From Caulobacter sp. 17J80-11 (GTDB taxonomy: Bacteria; Pseudomonadota; Alphaproteobacteria; Caulobacterales; Caulobacteraceae), in assembly GCF_014349105.1 (NCBI RefSeq), contig NZ_JACSJI010000015.1, positions 33,997 to 97,996 on the forward strand: a stretch of DNA of 64,000 nt. The letters are read 5' to 3'. Positions 8,524-22,230 of the stretch are shown here, in pieces (the stretch's first letter is position 1; the number at the start of each line of letters is the position of its first letter). The notes beneath the pieces are model-generated. The model searched no databases, was not told the origin of the DNA, and saw nothing but the letters and a program-made list of their open reading frames with translations. The translations under genes were made by a program, and so were the position numbers.

Positions 8524-10047
8524 ATGGCGCTGAAAGTCGCCATCGTCGGCCGGCCCAACGTCGGCAAGTCGACCCTGTTCAACCGCCTGGCCGGCAAGAA
8601 GCTGGCGATCGTCGACGACCGTCCGGGCGTCACCCGCGATCGCCGCTATGCGAGCGGCCGCATCGGCGATCTGGACCTGGAACTGATCGACACCGCCGGC
8701 TTCGAGGACGTGTCCGACGAGAGCCTGGAGGCGCGCATGCGCACCCAGACCGAGAAGGCGGTCGACGAAGCGGATCTGGTGCTGTTCGTGATCGACGCCC
8801 GCGAGGGCGTGGTGCCGCTGGACCGCATCTTCGCCGACCTGCTGCGCCGGCGCGACATGCCGGTCGTGATGATCGCCAACAAGGCCGAGGGCAAGGCCGG
8901 CGACGCGGGCGTGGGCGAAGCCTACGCACTGGGCTTCGGCGAGCCGGTGCCGCTGTCGGCCGAGCACGGCGAGGGCCTGGCGGACCTCTACGCCGCGATC
9001 ATGGCGGCCGCGCCGCAGGACTGGGAGGAAGAGGTCGAGGACCTCGAGAAGCCCATCCGCATCGCCATCGTCGGCCGCCCGAACGCGGGCAAGTCGACCC
9101 TGGTCAACCGGCTGATCGGCGAGGACCGCATGCTGACCGGCCCGGAGGCCGGCATCACCCGCGACTCCATTTCGGTCGACTGGGAGTGGGACAACCGGCG
9201 CATCCGCCTGGTCGACACCGCGGGCCTGCGCCGCAAGGCGCGCGTCCAGGAGAAGCTGGAGAAGCTGTCGACCGCCGACACCATCCGCGCCATCACCTTC
9301 GCCGAGGTGGTGATCCTGGTGATGGACGAGGCCAACGCCTTCGAGACCCAGGACCTGCAGATCGCCGACCTGGTCGAGCGGGAAGGGCGGGCCCTGGTCT
9401 ACGCCGTGTCGAAGTGGGACCTGGCCAAGGAGCCGAACGTTCGCCTGGCCGAGCTTCGCGAAGAAGCCGACCGCGTTCTGCCGCAGCTGCGCGGCGCGCC
9501 GCTGATCGCCCTGTCGGGCCTGACCGGGCGCGGGCTGGACCGGCTGATGCCGGCCATCCTGAAGGTGCACAAGGACTGGTCGGCCAAGATCAAGACGCGC
9601 GACCTGAACGACTGGCTGGCCATGGCCGTGCAGAGGCACCCGCCGCCGGCGGTCAACGGCAAGCGCATCAAGCCGAAGTACATGGCCCAGACCAAGGCGC
9701 GCCCGCCGACGTTCGTGCTGTTCTCCAGCCGCGCCGACGAGATGCCGGAGCACTACCGCCGCTACCTGGTCAATTCGATCCGGGAGAGCTTCGACCTGCC
9801 GGGCGTGCCGGTGCGCGTGACCGTCAAGTCGGGCTCGAACCCCTACGCCGAAGGCGGCGAGAAGGGCCCGGCCAGGACCGCGCCGCGCCGCTTCCAGAAG
9901 GCGACCGGCTCGGCGCCGCCGGCGCCCGCGCGTCCGAAGCCGAAAGCGGCAAAGGGCAAGAACGTCGGCAAGGGCCCGGTCGCCCGCGCTATCGTACGCC
10001 CGCGCTCGGGGCCGGGGGCCAAGCCCACGCGGCCGAAGGGTCGGTGA
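8524..10047 (+). CDS. der: Ribosome-assembly GTPase Der (EngA)
   Basis: A 507-residue GTPase with two tandem G domains. Domain 1 has GRPNVGKST (9-17), DTAG (56-59) and NKAE (near 119). Domain 2 has GRPNAGKST (184-192), VDTAGL (near 230) and SKWD (near 297). A KH-like C-terminal domain follows (near 370-440), then a basic tail rich in Lys, Arg and Pro. Der acts in maturation of the 50S subunit. The AGAGG site before the ATG supports the start. It closes the yfgM-like/bamB/der cluster. Confidence 0.97.
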   Translation: MALKVAIVGRPNVGKSTLFNRLAGKKLAIVDDRPGVTRDRRYASGRIGDLDLELIDTAGFEDVSDESLEARMRTQTEKAVDEADLVLFVIDAREGVVPLDRIFADLLRRRDMPVVMIANKAEGKAGDAGVGEAYALGFGEPVPLSAEHGEGLADLYAAIMAAAPQDWEEEVEDLEKPIRIAIVGRPNAGKSTLVNRLIGEDRMLTGPEAGITRDSISVDWEWDNRRIRLVDTAGLRRKARVQEKLEKLSTADTIRAITFAEVVILVMDEANAFETQDLQIADLVEREGRALVYAVSKWDLAKEPNVRLAELREEADRVLPQLRGAPLIALSGLTGRGLDRLMPAILKVHKDWSAKIKTRDLNDWLAMAVQRHPPPAVNGKRIKPKYMAQTKARPPTFVLFSSRADEMPEHYRRYLVNSIRESFDLPGVPVRVTVKSGSNPYAEGGEKGPARTAPRRFQKATGSAPPAPARPKPKAAKGKNVGKGPVARAIVRPRSGPGAKPTRPKGR

Positions 10048-10055
10048 TGTGAGTG

Positions 10056-10175
10056 TTCTCCCTCCCCTTCATGGGGAGGGAAGGGCCCGCGCAGCGGGCC
10101 AGGGTGGGGAAGTCTCTGAGCGTTTCCCCACCCGGCCCCTTCGGGGCCACCCTCCCCATGAAGGGGAGGGAGAAG
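10056..10175. repeat. Large palindromic REP-like element between convergent genes
   Basis: About 120 bp made of two inverted arms. The left arm begins TTCTCCCTCCCCTTCATGGG and contains the small hairpin GGCCCGCGCAGCGGGCC. The right arm contains GGCCCCTTCGGGGCC and ends CATGAAGGGGAGGGAGAA. The arms can pair to give a long cruciform or hairpin with internal stems, separated by about 10 bp. It lies exactly between convergent der and the SDR gene, so it may also act as a bidirectional terminator. Copies elsewhere cannot be seen from this window. Confidence 0.85.
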
Positions 10176-10178
10176 GGC

Positions 10179-10937
10179 TCAGACCAGCGCGTCCGCGCTC
10201 AGGCCCGCCTTCCAGTCCTTGAAGTTGACCGTCTCCTTGGGCGGGATCCGGCCGGGCGCGACCAGCTCCAGGATCAGCGGGCCGATCTCCGACGGGTCGG
10301 GCAGCTTTTCCGGATCTTCGCCGGGATAGGCCTCGGCGCGCATGCGGGTGGCCATCTTGTCCGGATTGACCACGGCCACGCGGATCGAGGTGTTCTCCAC
10401 CTCGTCGCCCCAGCTGCGCACCAGCGCCTCCATGCCGGCCTTGGAGGCGGCGTAGGGCCCCCAGAAGGCGCGCGGGCGCTCGGCGGCGTTGGAGGTGAAG
10501 AACACCGCGCGGGCGGCGTCCGACTGCTTCAGCAGCGGCTCGAACGAGCGGATCATGCGGTAGACGGCGGTCAGGTTCACCGCCATCACCTTGGCCCACT
10601 GGCGCACGTCGAAGTGCGACACCGGGGAGAGCCCGCCCAGCATGCCGCCGGCGTGGACGATGATGTCGAGCTTGCCCCAGCGCTCGTAGACGGCGCCGCC
10701 CAGCCGATCGAGCGCGCTGGCGTCGGTCAGGTCGAAGGGGACGAGCGTGGCGCCTTCGCCGCCGGCCTTGCGGATGTCGTCGTCCAGCTCCTCCAGGCCG
10801 CCTTGCGTCTTGGCGCAGGCGATCACGTGCGCGCCGGCGGCGGCCAGGGCGAGGGCGGAGGCGCGGCCGATGCCGCGGGAGGCGCCGGTGACCAGGGCCA
10901 CGCGGCCGGCCAGGGGCTTGGAGGAAGAGTCGGTCAT
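10179..10937 (-). CDS. Short-chain dehydrogenase/reductase
   Basis: A 252-residue classical SDR. The Rossmann nucleotide-binding motif TGASRGIG is at residues 17-24 and the catalytic YAASK at about 162-166 with an upstream Ser in VFFTSNA. The usual NNAG is replaced by VHAGG. The substrate is unknown; the absence of an Asp after beta-2 and the acidic/basic pattern around ACAKTQGG do not settle NAD versus NADP. It lies downstream of purF on the same strand but behind a terminator, so it is probably transcribed separately. Confidence 0.88.
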   Translation of the reverse strand: MTDSSSKPLAGRVALVTGASRGIGRASALALAAAGAHVIACAKTQGGLEELDDDIRKAGGEGATLVPFDLTDASALDRLGGAVYERWGKLDIIVHAGGMLGGLSPVSHFDVRQWAKVMAVNLTAVYRMIRSFEPLLKQSDAARAVFFTSNAAERPRAFWGPYAASKAGMEALVRSWGDEVENTSIRVAVVNPDKMATRMRAEAYPGEDPEKLPDPSEIGPLILELVAPGRIPPKETVNFKDWKAGLSADALV

Positions 10938-10967
10938 GGGCGGGCTTCTACTCTTGTCGTCCCGTCA

Positions 10968-10999
10968 GAAGAAAGGCCCACGCGGCGTCCGCGCGGGCC
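10968..10999 (-). terminator. Rho-independent terminator after purF
   Basis: On the minus strand, the stem GGCCCGCGCGG / CCGCGTGGGCC with an ACG loop is followed by TTTCTTCT. It is about 28 bp after the purF stop. Confidence 0.8.
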
Positions 11000-11026
11000 T
11001 TCCAGGCTTTGTTTCGGCTCAGGCGC

Positions 11027-12520
11027 CTACGCGCTGACCAGCAGCGACAGCTGACGCTTGACCAGGTCGTCGCGGCCTTCGGCGATCTCGCGGTCCAGCA
11101 GGCGGGTCGGATAGTCGCCGGTGAAGTAGTGGTCGGTGAACTGCGGGGTGACCGGGTCGCGCGGACCGGCCTCCATGGCCCAGTACAGGCCCTCGACCGA
11201 CAGGAAGCCCAGGCTGTCCACCTCGAGCATCTGGCGCATCTCTTCCAGCGACTTGTTGGCGGCCAGCAGCTTGTCGCGGTCGGGCATGTCGATGCCGTAG
11301 AAGTCCGGCCACATGATCGGCGGCGAGGCCGAGCGCAGGTGGACTTCCTTGGCCCCGGCCTCGCGGACCATGCGCACGATCTTCACCGAGGTGGTGCCGC
11401 GCACGATGGAGTCGTCGATCAGCACGACGCGCTTGCCCGCCAGCACGGCGCGGTTGGGGCTGTGCTTCATGCGCACGCCCAGCTCGCGCACGCCTTGCGT
11501 CGGCTGGATGAAGGTGCGGCCCACATAGTGGTTGCGGATGATGCCCATCTCGAAGGGCAGGCCGCTCTCCTGGGCGTAGCCCAGGGCGGCCGGCACGCCG
11601 GAGTCCGGCACCGGCACGACCACGTCGGCCTCGACGCCCGATTCCTGCGAGATGCGCCGGCCCATGCGCTTGCGCACTTCGTAGACGTTGCGGCCGTTCA
11701 CGACACTGTCGGGGCGGGCGAAGTAGACGTATTCGAACACGCACGGACGGGCGCGCTCGGCCGGGAACGGGCGCAGGCTCTCGATGCCGTTCTCGTCGAT
11801 CACCACGACTTCGCCGTGCTCGATGTCGCGGACGAACTTGGCGCCGATCATGTCCAGCGCGCAGGTCTCCGAGGCCAGCACGTACTTGCCGTTCATCTCG
11901 CCCAGCACCAGCGGGCGGATGCCCAGCGGGTCGCGCGCGCCGATCAGCTTCTTGTTGGTCAGGGCCACCAGGGCGTAGCCGCCCTCGATCTTCGACAGGG
12001 CCTCGACGAAGCGGTCGACGATCTTGGCCTTACGCGAGCGGGCGATCAGGTGGAGGATCGCTTCCGAGTCCGAGGTCGACTGGAAGATCGCGCCCTCGGC
12101 GACCAGCTCTGAACGAATGGTCGTGAAGTTGGTCAGGTTGCCGTTGTGGGCGATGGCGATGCCGCCGGTGTCCAGGTCGGCGAACATCGGCTGGACGTTG
12201 CGCAGGAACGAACCGCCGGCGGTGGAGTAGCGGGTGTGGCCGATGGCCGCGCGCCCGGGCAGGCGCTCCACCAGGTCGGCGCCGGTGAAGGCGTCGCCGA
12301 CGTGGCCCATGTGGCGCTCGGTATGGAAGCGGGCGCCGTCCGAGGAGGCGATGCCGCAGGCTTCCTGGCCGCGGTGCTGCAGGGCGTGCAGGCCGAGCGC
12401 GGCGATGGCGCTGGCGTCGGCGACGCCGAACACCCCGAAGACGCCGCACTCCAGGCGCGGACGGTCGTCGTCCGGATCGCGCTCAAAGGTGGTGTGGACG
12501 TACTCGCGGTGCTCACTCAT
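11027..12520 (-). CDS. purF: Amidophosphoribosyltransferase
   Basis: A 497-residue enzyme making 5-phosphoribosylamine from PRPP and glutamine, the first committed step of purine synthesis. The N-terminal nucleophile glutamine amidotransferase domain begins at Cys25 (ECGVFGVFG), so a 24-residue propeptide is likely removed. GHTRYST and HNGNLTN are present. The phosphoribosyltransferase domain carries the PRPP loop VLIDDSIVRGTT at about 366-377. Its start overlaps the cvpA stop by 4 bp (ATGA), giving the order radA-cvpA-purF. Confidence 0.97.
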   Translation of the reverse strand: MSEHREYVHTTFERDPDDDRPRLECGVFGVFGVADASAIAALGLHALQHRGQEACGIASSDGARFHTERHMGHVGDAFTGADLVERLPGRAAIGHTRYSTAGGSFLRNVQPMFADLDTGGIAIAHNGNLTNFTTIRSELVAEGAIFQSTSDSEAILHLIARSRKAKIVDRFVEALSKIEGGYALVALTNKKLIGARDPLGIRPLVLGEMNGKYVLASETCALDMIGAKFVRDIEHGEVVVIDENGIESLRPFPAERARPCVFEYVYFARPDSVVNGRNVYEVRKRMGRRISQESGVEADVVVPVPDSGVPAALGYAQESGLPFEMGIIRNHYVGRTFIQPTQGVRELGVRMKHSPNRAVLAGKRVVLIDDSIVRGTTSVKIVRMVREAGAKEVHLRSASPPIMWPDFYGIDMPDRDKLLAANKSLEEMRQMLEVDSLGFLSVEGLYWAMEAGPRDPVTPQFTDHYFTGDYPTRLLDREIAEGRDDLVKRQLSLLVSA

Positions 12521-13140
12521 CGGGACTTCTCCACCAACGCGTCCATACGGTCGCGCTCACGCCGGTCGTATTCGGCGCGCTCCTTACTTTTCGAATGCGG
12601 CTTAGACGAGGCGCCCACCCGCACGGAATGCTCCACCTTCGGGGCGATCTTGTCGGCCAGCCTGGCGCCTCCGGGCAGGATCGCCTGGATGCCTTTCGCG
12701 GCGGCCACCGACACCGGATAGACCGCCGCTCCCCGGTACCAGCCGGGAATTCGATCGTGGGGCACGTAGCCGAACATCAGCAGATGAACCATGCCCAGGA
12801 ACACAAGGGTCCGCGCCACGCCGAAGCCGACGCCGACGCTGCGGTCCAGCCCGCCCAAACGCTCGGTCTGGCGCAGCTTCTGGCCGGCCCAGGCGCCCAC
12901 CAGGCGCACGATGGCGTAAACCAGGACCGCGACCACCAGGAAGGCGGCGATGGTGCCCAGGAAGTCCGGATCGACCAGCTTGCGGCCCAAGGGCGCGGTC
13001 AGCGGCAGGGCCAGGGCGGCCATCAGGCCGGCGAACAGGAAGGCGAACAGGGTGACGATCTCGCGCGCGCCGCCGCGCACGAAGCCGGCCATGGCCGACA
13101 CGATCAGCACCACCAGGGCGAAGACGTCGAAGGCGGTCAT
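12517..13140 (-). CDS. cvpA: CvpA family inner-membrane protein
   Basis: A 207-residue protein with about four hydrophobic segments in the first 130 residues (for example FALVVLIVSAMAGFVRG, EIVTLFAFLFAGLMAALAL, TIAAFLVVAVLVYAIV) and the conserved GFxRGxxxE pattern (GFVRGGAREI). The C-terminal third is charged and soluble. CvpA was first linked to colicin V production and is widely placed next to purF; more recent work ties the family to envelope stress tolerance. It overlaps radA and purF by 4 bp on each side. Confidence 0.92.
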   Translation of the reverse strand: MTAFDVFALVVLIVSAMAGFVRGGAREIVTLFAFLFAGLMAALALPLTAPLGRKLVDPDFLGTIAAFLVVAVLVYAIVRLVGAWAGQKLRQTERLGGLDRSVGVGFGVARTLVFLGMVHLLMFGYVPHDRIPGWYRGAAVYPVSVAAAKGIQAILPGGARLADKIAPKVEHSVRVGASSKPHSKSKERAEYDRRERDRMDALVEKSR

Positions 13141-14519
13141 GCGGCGGCTCCCTTAGGCCACTCGCTTTCGGCGATCCGCCGGATCGCCTCGGCCAGGCGG
13201 CCGACGGCCGTGACGGGCAGGGGCGAGGTCTCGGCCGCGGCGGTCGGGGCGAGCGCCTGAGAGAAACCAAGCTTGGCTGCTTCTTTCAAGCGCGCCTCCA
13301 TGCGTCCCACCCCTCGAACCTCGCCTGAAAGGCTGATTTCGCCGAAAACGACGCAGCCCTGTGGCAACGGCGCCTCAAGCGCCGAGGAGGCGAGGGCGGC
13401 TGCCGCCGCTAGATCTGCGGCCGGCTCGTTGATCCGCAAGCCGCCTGCGACATTCAGGTAGACGTCGCGATTGCCGAATTGAAGGCCGCAGCGCGACTCG
13501 AGGACGGCCAGCACCATGGCCAGGCGTCCGGAATCCCAGCCCACCACCGCGCGACGCGGCGTGCCGTAGGCCGAGGGCGCGACCAGGGCCTGGAACTCGA
13601 CCAGCACCGGGCGCGAGCCCTCGATGCCGGCGAACACGGCGGCGCCCGCCGCCCGCTCGCCACCTTCACCCAGGAACAGGGCCGAAGGGTTGGCGACCTC
13701 GCGCAGGCCGCTGTCGCCCATCTCGAAGACGCCGATCTCGTCGGTGGCGCCGAAGCGGTTCTTGGCCGCGCGCAGCACGCGGAACGGATAGCCGCGCTCG
13801 CCTTCGAACGAGAGCACGGCGTCGACCATGTGCTCGACCACGCGGGGGCCGGCGATCTGGCCGTCCTTGGTGACGTGGCCGACGAGAACCACTGCGACGC
13901 GCTTCTTCTTGGCCAGCCGCACCAGTTCGCCGGCGCAGGCGCGCACCTGCGTCACCGAGCCCGGGCCGGCCTCGTGGGCGTCGCTCCACAGGGTCTGGAT
14001 GGAGTCGATGATCACCAGGTCGAACTGGTCGCGCTTCAGGGCGTCGAGGATGTCGCGCACCGAGGTCTCGGCCGCCAGGTTCACCGGCGCCTGCGCCAGG
14101 CCCATGCGCTGGGCGCGCGAGCGCACCTGCTCGACCGCCTCTTCGCCGGAGACGTAGGCGACCTTCGCCCCGCGCAGGGCCGCCTGGCCGCAGACCTGCA
14201 TCAGCAGGGTGGACTTGCCCACGCCCGGGTCGCCGCCCAGCAGGATGGCCGAGCCCGGCACCACGCCGCCGCCGCACACCCGGTCGAACTCGGCCACGCC
14301 GGTCTCGATGCGGGGCGGCTCGGGCGTCTCGGCCTGCAGGGTCTCGAAGGCGAGACCGCGGGTGCGAGTGGCCTTGGTGGGGGCCAGCGCGCCAGGCTGG
14401 CGCGCGCCGACCTCCTCGACCAGGGTGTTCCACTGGCCGCAGGCGTCGCAGCGCCCGGACCACTTGGCGTGGACCGCGCCGCAGGACTGGCAGACGTATG
14501 CCGCGCCGTCTCGCGCCAT
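13137..14519 (-). CDS. radA: DNA repair protein RadA
   Basis: A 460-residue RecA-like branch-migration ATPase used in recombinational repair. An N-terminal four-Cys zinc finger (C10, C13, C24, C27 in CQSCG and CDACG) is followed by Walker A GGDPGVGKST (K102), the RadA-specific KNRFG motif (253-257) and a C-terminal Lon protease-like domain. The start is the ATG of MARDGAAYVC, with GGAG 8 bp upstream. An open frame of 39 codons before it lacks conserved sequence. First gene of the radA-cvpA-purF unit. Confidence 0.96.
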   Translation of the reverse strand: MARDGAAYVCQSCGAVHAKWSGRCDACGQWNTLVEEVGARQPGALAPTKATRTRGLAFETLQAETPEPPRIETGVAEFDRVCGGGVVPGSAILLGGDPGVGKSTLLMQVCGQAALRGAKVAYVSGEEAVEQVRSRAQRMGLAQAPVNLAAETSVRDILDALKRDQFDLVIIDSIQTLWSDAHEAGPGSVTQVRACAGELVRLAKKKRVAVVLVGHVTKDGQIAGPRVVEHMVDAVLSFEGERGYPFRVLRAAKNRFGATDEIGVFEMGDSGLREVANPSALFLGEGGERAAGAAVFAGIEGSRPVLVEFQALVAPSAYGTPRRAVVGWDSGRLAMVLAVLESRCGLQFGNRDVYLNVAGGLRINEPAADLAAAAALASSALEAPLPQGCVVFGEISLSGEVRGVGRMEARLKEAAKLGFSQALAPTAAAETSPLPVTAVGRLAEAIRRIAESEWPKGAAA

Positions 14520-14722
14520 TGGAGGGTCTCCGGGGACGGAGGAATTTCGCCTGATTCGCGGGCGGATGGTTCCGCATTCGTTCGCCGCGCGAAAGGGGCC
14601 TGCGTGGGGCTTTCGAAGGTTGTGGTTCCGCTGCAACCGCCGACCGCAACCCTTTCACTCGAAATTGCGAACGCGCCGAGAGGCTAGGCCGTGTACGCTC
14701 AGGCGAGGGGCGGGAGAAGCGC

Positions 14723-15316
14723 GTGTTCATTCTGGATCGACTGACCGGCCTGCTGCGGACGCCCAGCGTCGAATGGGAGCGCGTCGCCGAAGCGCCCCGG
14801 CCGGTGGCGGCCCTGGCGCTGACCGTCGTCATGGCTTCGGTCGCCGCGCTCGGGCTGCATTTCCTGGTCCCGACCGGAGCCCTGGCCTGGTCGGCGCGCG
14901 ATTACGGCGGCTTCTACCTCGCGGCGGCTGTGCATGTGACGGCGAGCGTCGTCTTGATCATGCTGATCGCGCGCCTGTTGCAGGGACCCGCCAGCGTCAC
15001 GCAGGCCGTGGCCCTGGTCGGCTGGGCCGGGCCGGCCTTCTGGCTGGGCGTCGCCCTGACCTCGTGGAGCGACCTGCTCGCCGCCATCCTGTTCCTGTAC
15101 GCCACCTACCAGCTGTTCGTGGGCCTTCCGCGCGTGCTGAAGACGCCCGAGGCGGCGGTCGCGGCCTTGCGAATCCTGGTGTTCTTCGCGCTGATCGCGT
15201 CCGCGGCGACGGCGACCAAGGTGCGAGAGGCGATCGCACCCGACCTGACGAAGGACCCGCAGGCGGAAACTCGACCTCTGGCGGGCGTCGCGGCCTATTC
15301 CACCGCGCCGAGGTAG
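14723..15316 (+). CDS. Yip1-domain-like integral membrane protein
   Basis: A 197-residue membrane protein with about five hydrophobic segments and the opening [20 protein letters not shown], which resembles the start of bacterial YIP1/DUF1282 proteins. GTG start with GGGAG 6 bp upstream. The function of bacterial Yip1-like proteins is not established. Its last 22 bp overlap the end of convergent alr, so the two transcripts are antisense to each other there. Confidence 0.78.
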   Translation: MFILDRLTGLLRTPSVEWERVAEAPRPVAALALTVVMASVAALGLHFLVPTGALAWSARDYGGFYLAAAVHVTASVVLIMLIARLLQGPASVTQAVALVGWAGPAFWLGVALTSWSDLLAAILFLYATYQLFVGLPRVLKTPEAAVAALRILVFFALIASAATATKVREAIAPDLTKDPQAETRPLAGVAAYSTAPR

Positions 15317-16398
15317 CGTCGTTCCACCCGCGGGCCGATGCGGGTCAGCAGTTCGTAGGCGATGGTGCCGGCGCGGGCGGCGGCCGTGTCGACCGGCAGC
15401 TGAGCGCCGAACAGCTCCACCCGCTCGCCCGGGCGGGCGTCGTCGCAGCCGGTGACGTCGACCGTCATCAGGTCCATGGACACGCGGCCCAGCAGAGGCC
15501 GCTCGGCGCCGGCGAACCAGACCGAGCCATTCGGTGAGTTGGCGCGCAGGACGCCGTCGGCGTAGCCGATGCCCACGGTGGCGGCGCGGGTGGGCCGGGT
15601 CGCGGCCCAGCCGCCGCCGTAACCGACCGTCTCGCCCGGCGGCACGGCGCGCACCTGCAGGATCTCGGCCTCCAGGGTGGCGACCGCCTTCACGCGCGGG
15701 TCGAAGCGCTCCTCCGGCCCGCCGCCGTAGAGCGTCACGCCCGGGCGGGTCAGGTCGAACAGGTAGTCGTCGCCCAGGAAGCTGCCGCCGGAATTGGCCA
15801 GGCTGGCGCGGGCGTTCGGGAACAGGGCGGCGGCCTCGGCGAAGCGGTCGCGCTGGCGCCGGTTCATCGGATTGCCCGGCTCGCCGCCGCAGGCCAGGTG
15901 GCTCATCACCATGCGCACGTCCAGGCCCGCCAGCCGGTCGGGCGACAGGGCCATCGCCTCCAGCTCCTCGGGGCGGACGCCCAGCCGGTTCATGCCGGTG
16001 TCGACGTGCAGCGCCGCGGGGAGGACGCCGATGCCGCGCGAATAGGCTTGCCAGGCCGCGGCTTGCGCGACGCTGCTGAGAACCGGGATCAGGTCGGCGG
16101 CGTGCAGGCGGGCGGCCTGGGCGTCGGGACAGCCGTCCAGCACGTAGATGGTCGCCGGCCGGTCCGGGCCCAGGAATTCGCGCAGGTGCTCGCCGCCGGC
16201 GACCCGCGCGGTGAAGAAGGTGCGGGCGCCCTCGGCCCACAGCCGGCGCGCAACCGGGGCCGCGCCCATGCCGTAGCCGTCCGCCTTCACCACCGGGGCG
16301 ACCTCGGCGCGTCCGGACTGGCCGACCAGCAGGCGGTAGTTGGCGGCGAGCGCGTCGAGGTCGACGGTCAGGCGGGCGGTCGCCGGGGCGTAGGGCAT
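15295..16398 (-). CDS. alr: Alanine racemase
   Basis: A 367-residue PLP enzyme interconverting L- and D-alanine for peptidoglycan. The PLP lysine is K38 in VVKADGYG, the second catalytic residue is Tyr260 in TVGYGGGW, and the C-terminal beta domain contains [15 protein letters not shown] start used ([10 protein letters not shown]); a TTG directly before it is possible. No strong ribosome binding site is visible. It lies 86 bp downstream of dnaB on the same strand. Confidence 0.95.
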   Translation of the reverse strand: MPYAPATARLTVDLDALAANYRLLVGQSGRAEVAPVVKADGYGMGAAPVARRLWAEGARTFFTARVAGGEHLREFLGPDRPATIYVLDGCPDAQAARLHAADLIPVLSSVAQAAAWQAYSRGIGVLPAALHVDTGMNRLGVRPEELEAMALSPDRLAGLDVRMVMSHLACGGEPGNPMNRRQRDRFAEAAALFPNARASLANSGGSFLGDDYLFDLTRPGVTLYGGGPEERFDPRVKAVATLEAEILQVRAVPPGETVGYGGGWAATRPTRAATVGIGYADGVLRANSPNGSVWFAGAERPLLGRVSMDLMTVDVTGCDDARPGERVELFGAQLPVDTAAARAGTIAYELLTRIGPRVERRYLGAVE

Positions 16399-16483
16399 CA
16401 AGGGACTCGAAGGCGGGGAGGCGGGCCCTGTCCTATCCGCCTGCGTGGCGGAAGCGAAGGGGCCCGCGTGCGGCGAACCGCCC

Positions 16484-17989
<1,506 letters not shown>

Positions 17990-18080
17990 GGCCGAAAGCC
18001 ATACCGGACCCTGCGGCGCAGGCGAGAGGCGCGCGCGCCGCAGGCGTTAACAATTGGCCTTGTCCTGTGGATGTTCTCCT

Positions 18081-18109
18081 TCCGGCGCAAGGCTCGCGCC
18101 TGCGCCGGA
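18081..18109 (-). other. Hairpin in the dnaB leader
   Basis: Nine-base-pair perfect inverted repeat TCCGGCGCA / TGCGCCGGA with an 11-base GC-rich loop, about 92-120 bp before the dnaB start. No T run follows. It may be the terminator of the symporter unit without a U tract, or a leader structure. Confidence 0.5.
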
Positions 18110-18144
18110 CGGTGAACGGCGTGATGTCGCACGCCGCGCTTCCC

Positions 18145-19419
18145 TTACTCCGCGGCCAGGACGGCCGGTTCCGCCTCCGGCGCGGGGGCCCGGCCGCGCC
18201 CCTCGTACACCGCGAGGTCGAGCACGCCTTCCTCGCGGGCGACCAGCACCGGCACCAGCATCTGGCCGGTGACGTTGGTGGCCGTGCGCATCATGTCGAC
18301 GATGCGGTCGATGGCGACCAGCAGGCCCAGGCCCTCCAGCGGCAGGCCGGCGGTGGACAGGGTCAGGGTGAGCATCACCGTGGCCGTGCCCGGCACGCCG
18401 GCGGTGGCCAGCGAGCCCAGGACGGCGGTGAGCGCGATCAGGCCGTAATGGGCGCCGGTCAGCTCCACGCCGAAGTAGCGGGCCACGAAGATGGAGGCGA
18501 TGGCCGGATAGATCGCGCCGCAGGCGTCCATCTTCATGTTGGCGCCCAGCGGCACGGCGAAGCCGGCGTAGGCCTGGGGCACGCCCAGCCGGTCGATGGT
18601 GGTGCGCAGTGACACCGGGAGGGTGCCGATGCTGGACGCGCTGGCGAAGGCGGTCTGCTGGGCGGGCAGGGCGCCGCGGAAGAACGGCAGGGCCTTCAGC
18701 CCGTGCAGCTTCAGGAGCCCGCCATAGACCACCAGGATGTGGACCAGGCAGGCGACGTAGACCGCGACGATGAACTTGGCCAGCGGCGCCAGCGAGGCCA
18801 GGCCGTAGTGGCCGACCACGGCGGCGATCAGGCCGAACACGCCGATCGGGGTCAGCTGGATGATCCAGCGGGTGATCTGGAAGATCAGGCTGGAACCCTC
18901 GTCCAGCAGGGCGCGCAGGCGGGCGGTCTTGTCGCCGAGCGCCAGCAGGCCCGCGCCGACGAAGCCGGCCACCACCAGCACCTGCAGCACCTTGCCCTCG
19001 GCGAGAGCCGCGAACAGGTTGGCGGGCGCGAGGCCAACCAGCACCTCGGTGACCGTCGGAATATCTTTCAGGGCGAACGGCTCGGTCACCAGGTTGGAGA
19101 CCCCGGCGCCCGGATCGAACAGCAGGCCGAAGCCCAGGCCCACCCCGACCGCAAGGGTCGAGGTGACGACGAACCAGGCCAGGGTGCGCCCGCCCAGGCG
19201 GGCGGCGTTGCCGACGCCGGCCAGCTTGGGGAGGCTGGTGGCGACGGTGAAGAACACCAGCGGCACGACCAGCATCTTGATCAGGTTCACATAGAGGTCG
19301 CCCAGCGGCCCGAACCAGGGTTCCGCCTGCGGCCCGGCCAGGGCCCCGGCGAGAACGCCGAGGCCGAAGCCGACCGCCACCTTCCGCCAGAGCGGCTGTT
19401 TCAGCAGAAATTTCAACAT
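18145..19419 (-). CDS. Dicarboxylate/amino acid:cation symporter (DAACS family)
   Basis: A 424-residue secondary transporter with about eight membrane helices and two re-entrant hairpins. Family marks are the Ser-rich hairpin ASASSIGTLPVSL, the MKMDACGAIYP segment matching the NMDGT region, and GVPGTATVML in the second hairpin. GltP/DctA relatives carry glutamate, aspartate or C4-dicarboxylates with H+ or Na+. Others take neutral amino acids, so the substrate is open. The ATG start has GTGAG upstream and lies 7 bp after the TonB receptor stop, so both are one operon under the upstream SAM-I riboswitch. Confidence 0.9.
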   Translation of the reverse strand: MLKFLLKQPLWRKVAVGFGLGVLAGALAGPQAEPWFGPLGDLYVNLIKMLVVPLVFFTVATSLPKLAGVGNAARLGGRTLAWFVVTSTLAVGVGLGFGLLFDPGAGVSNLVTEPFALKDIPTVTEVLVGLAPANLFAALAEGKVLQVLVVAGFVGAGLLALGDKTARLRALLDEGSSLIFQITRWIIQLTPIGVFGLIAAVVGHYGLASLAPLAKFIVAVYVACLVHILVVYGGLLKLHGLKALPFFRGALPAQQTAFASASSIGTLPVSLRTTIDRLGVPQAYAGFAVPLGANMKMDACGAIYPAIASIFVARYFGVELTGAHYGLIALTAVLGSLATAGVPGTATVMLTLTLSTAGLPLEGLGLLVAIDRIVDMMRTATNVTGQMLVPVLVAREEGVLDLAVYEGRGRAPAPEAEPAVLAAE

Positions 19420-19426
19420 GCTGGGC

Positions 19427-21826
<2,400 letters not shown>

Positions 21827-22119
21827 TTGCAGTTGCCTTTCGCGGCGCAACATGCGTGCGCCGTCGTTTCGGCGCCGCAGCAAGCGGTCGCCGACATTTC
21901 GATGATGCGGTTGTGAGAGGCGGTGCGGCCGGGGCCGCGATCAGTCAGCGGCTACATCGAGCCGGACGGCAGCGGCGAGAACACGGCGCGCGCAGGCCCG
22001 CGTAAGGTCGCTCGATCATCGCTGTCATCTGAGACACTGAAGCCCCCTGCGCTACGCTCGTCGAGAAAATCCGACGGTTTGCGGCAGGGAGCGGACGTCG
22101 CGCCTGAAGGCGTGTCCGG

Positions 22120-22226
22120 CTCATCTGTCGCGGGCGAAGCGCCCCCGCAGGAGTTGGCACCTTGCGAATTCGGTTCGCAGGTTGCCCCGGCGTCTTCGGG
22201 CCTGTCCCTCAGCCGGTCTCGATGAG
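22120..22226 (-). ncRNA. SAM-I (S-box) riboswitch
   Basis: Read on the minus strand, the 107-base element begins CTCATCGAGACCGG and ends GACAGATGAG, so P1 pairs CTCATC with GATGAG. Inside are the S-box signatures in order: GAGGGACAGGCCC, GGGGCAACC, GGTGCCAACTCCTGC, plus three internal stems (the stem TGCGAA/TTCGCA and the stem GCGGGGGCG/CGCCCGC are clear). These are the conserved core and kink-turn positions of the SAM-I family as known from metabolite-binding S-box leaders. Binding of S-adenosylmethionine normally turns expression off. About 293 bases separate it from the TonB receptor start. A GGAC...GTCC hairpin follows directly, but I see no clear U tract, so control may be at translation or by Rho. 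Confidence 0.92.
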
Positions 22227-22230
22227 TGAG

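Noticed and set aside
15295..15316. Overlapping 3' ends of the Yip1-like gene and alr as a frameshift or misassembly
   Set aside because: Both frames are intact with full family features; a 22-bp convergent overlap is unremarkable in dense genomes.
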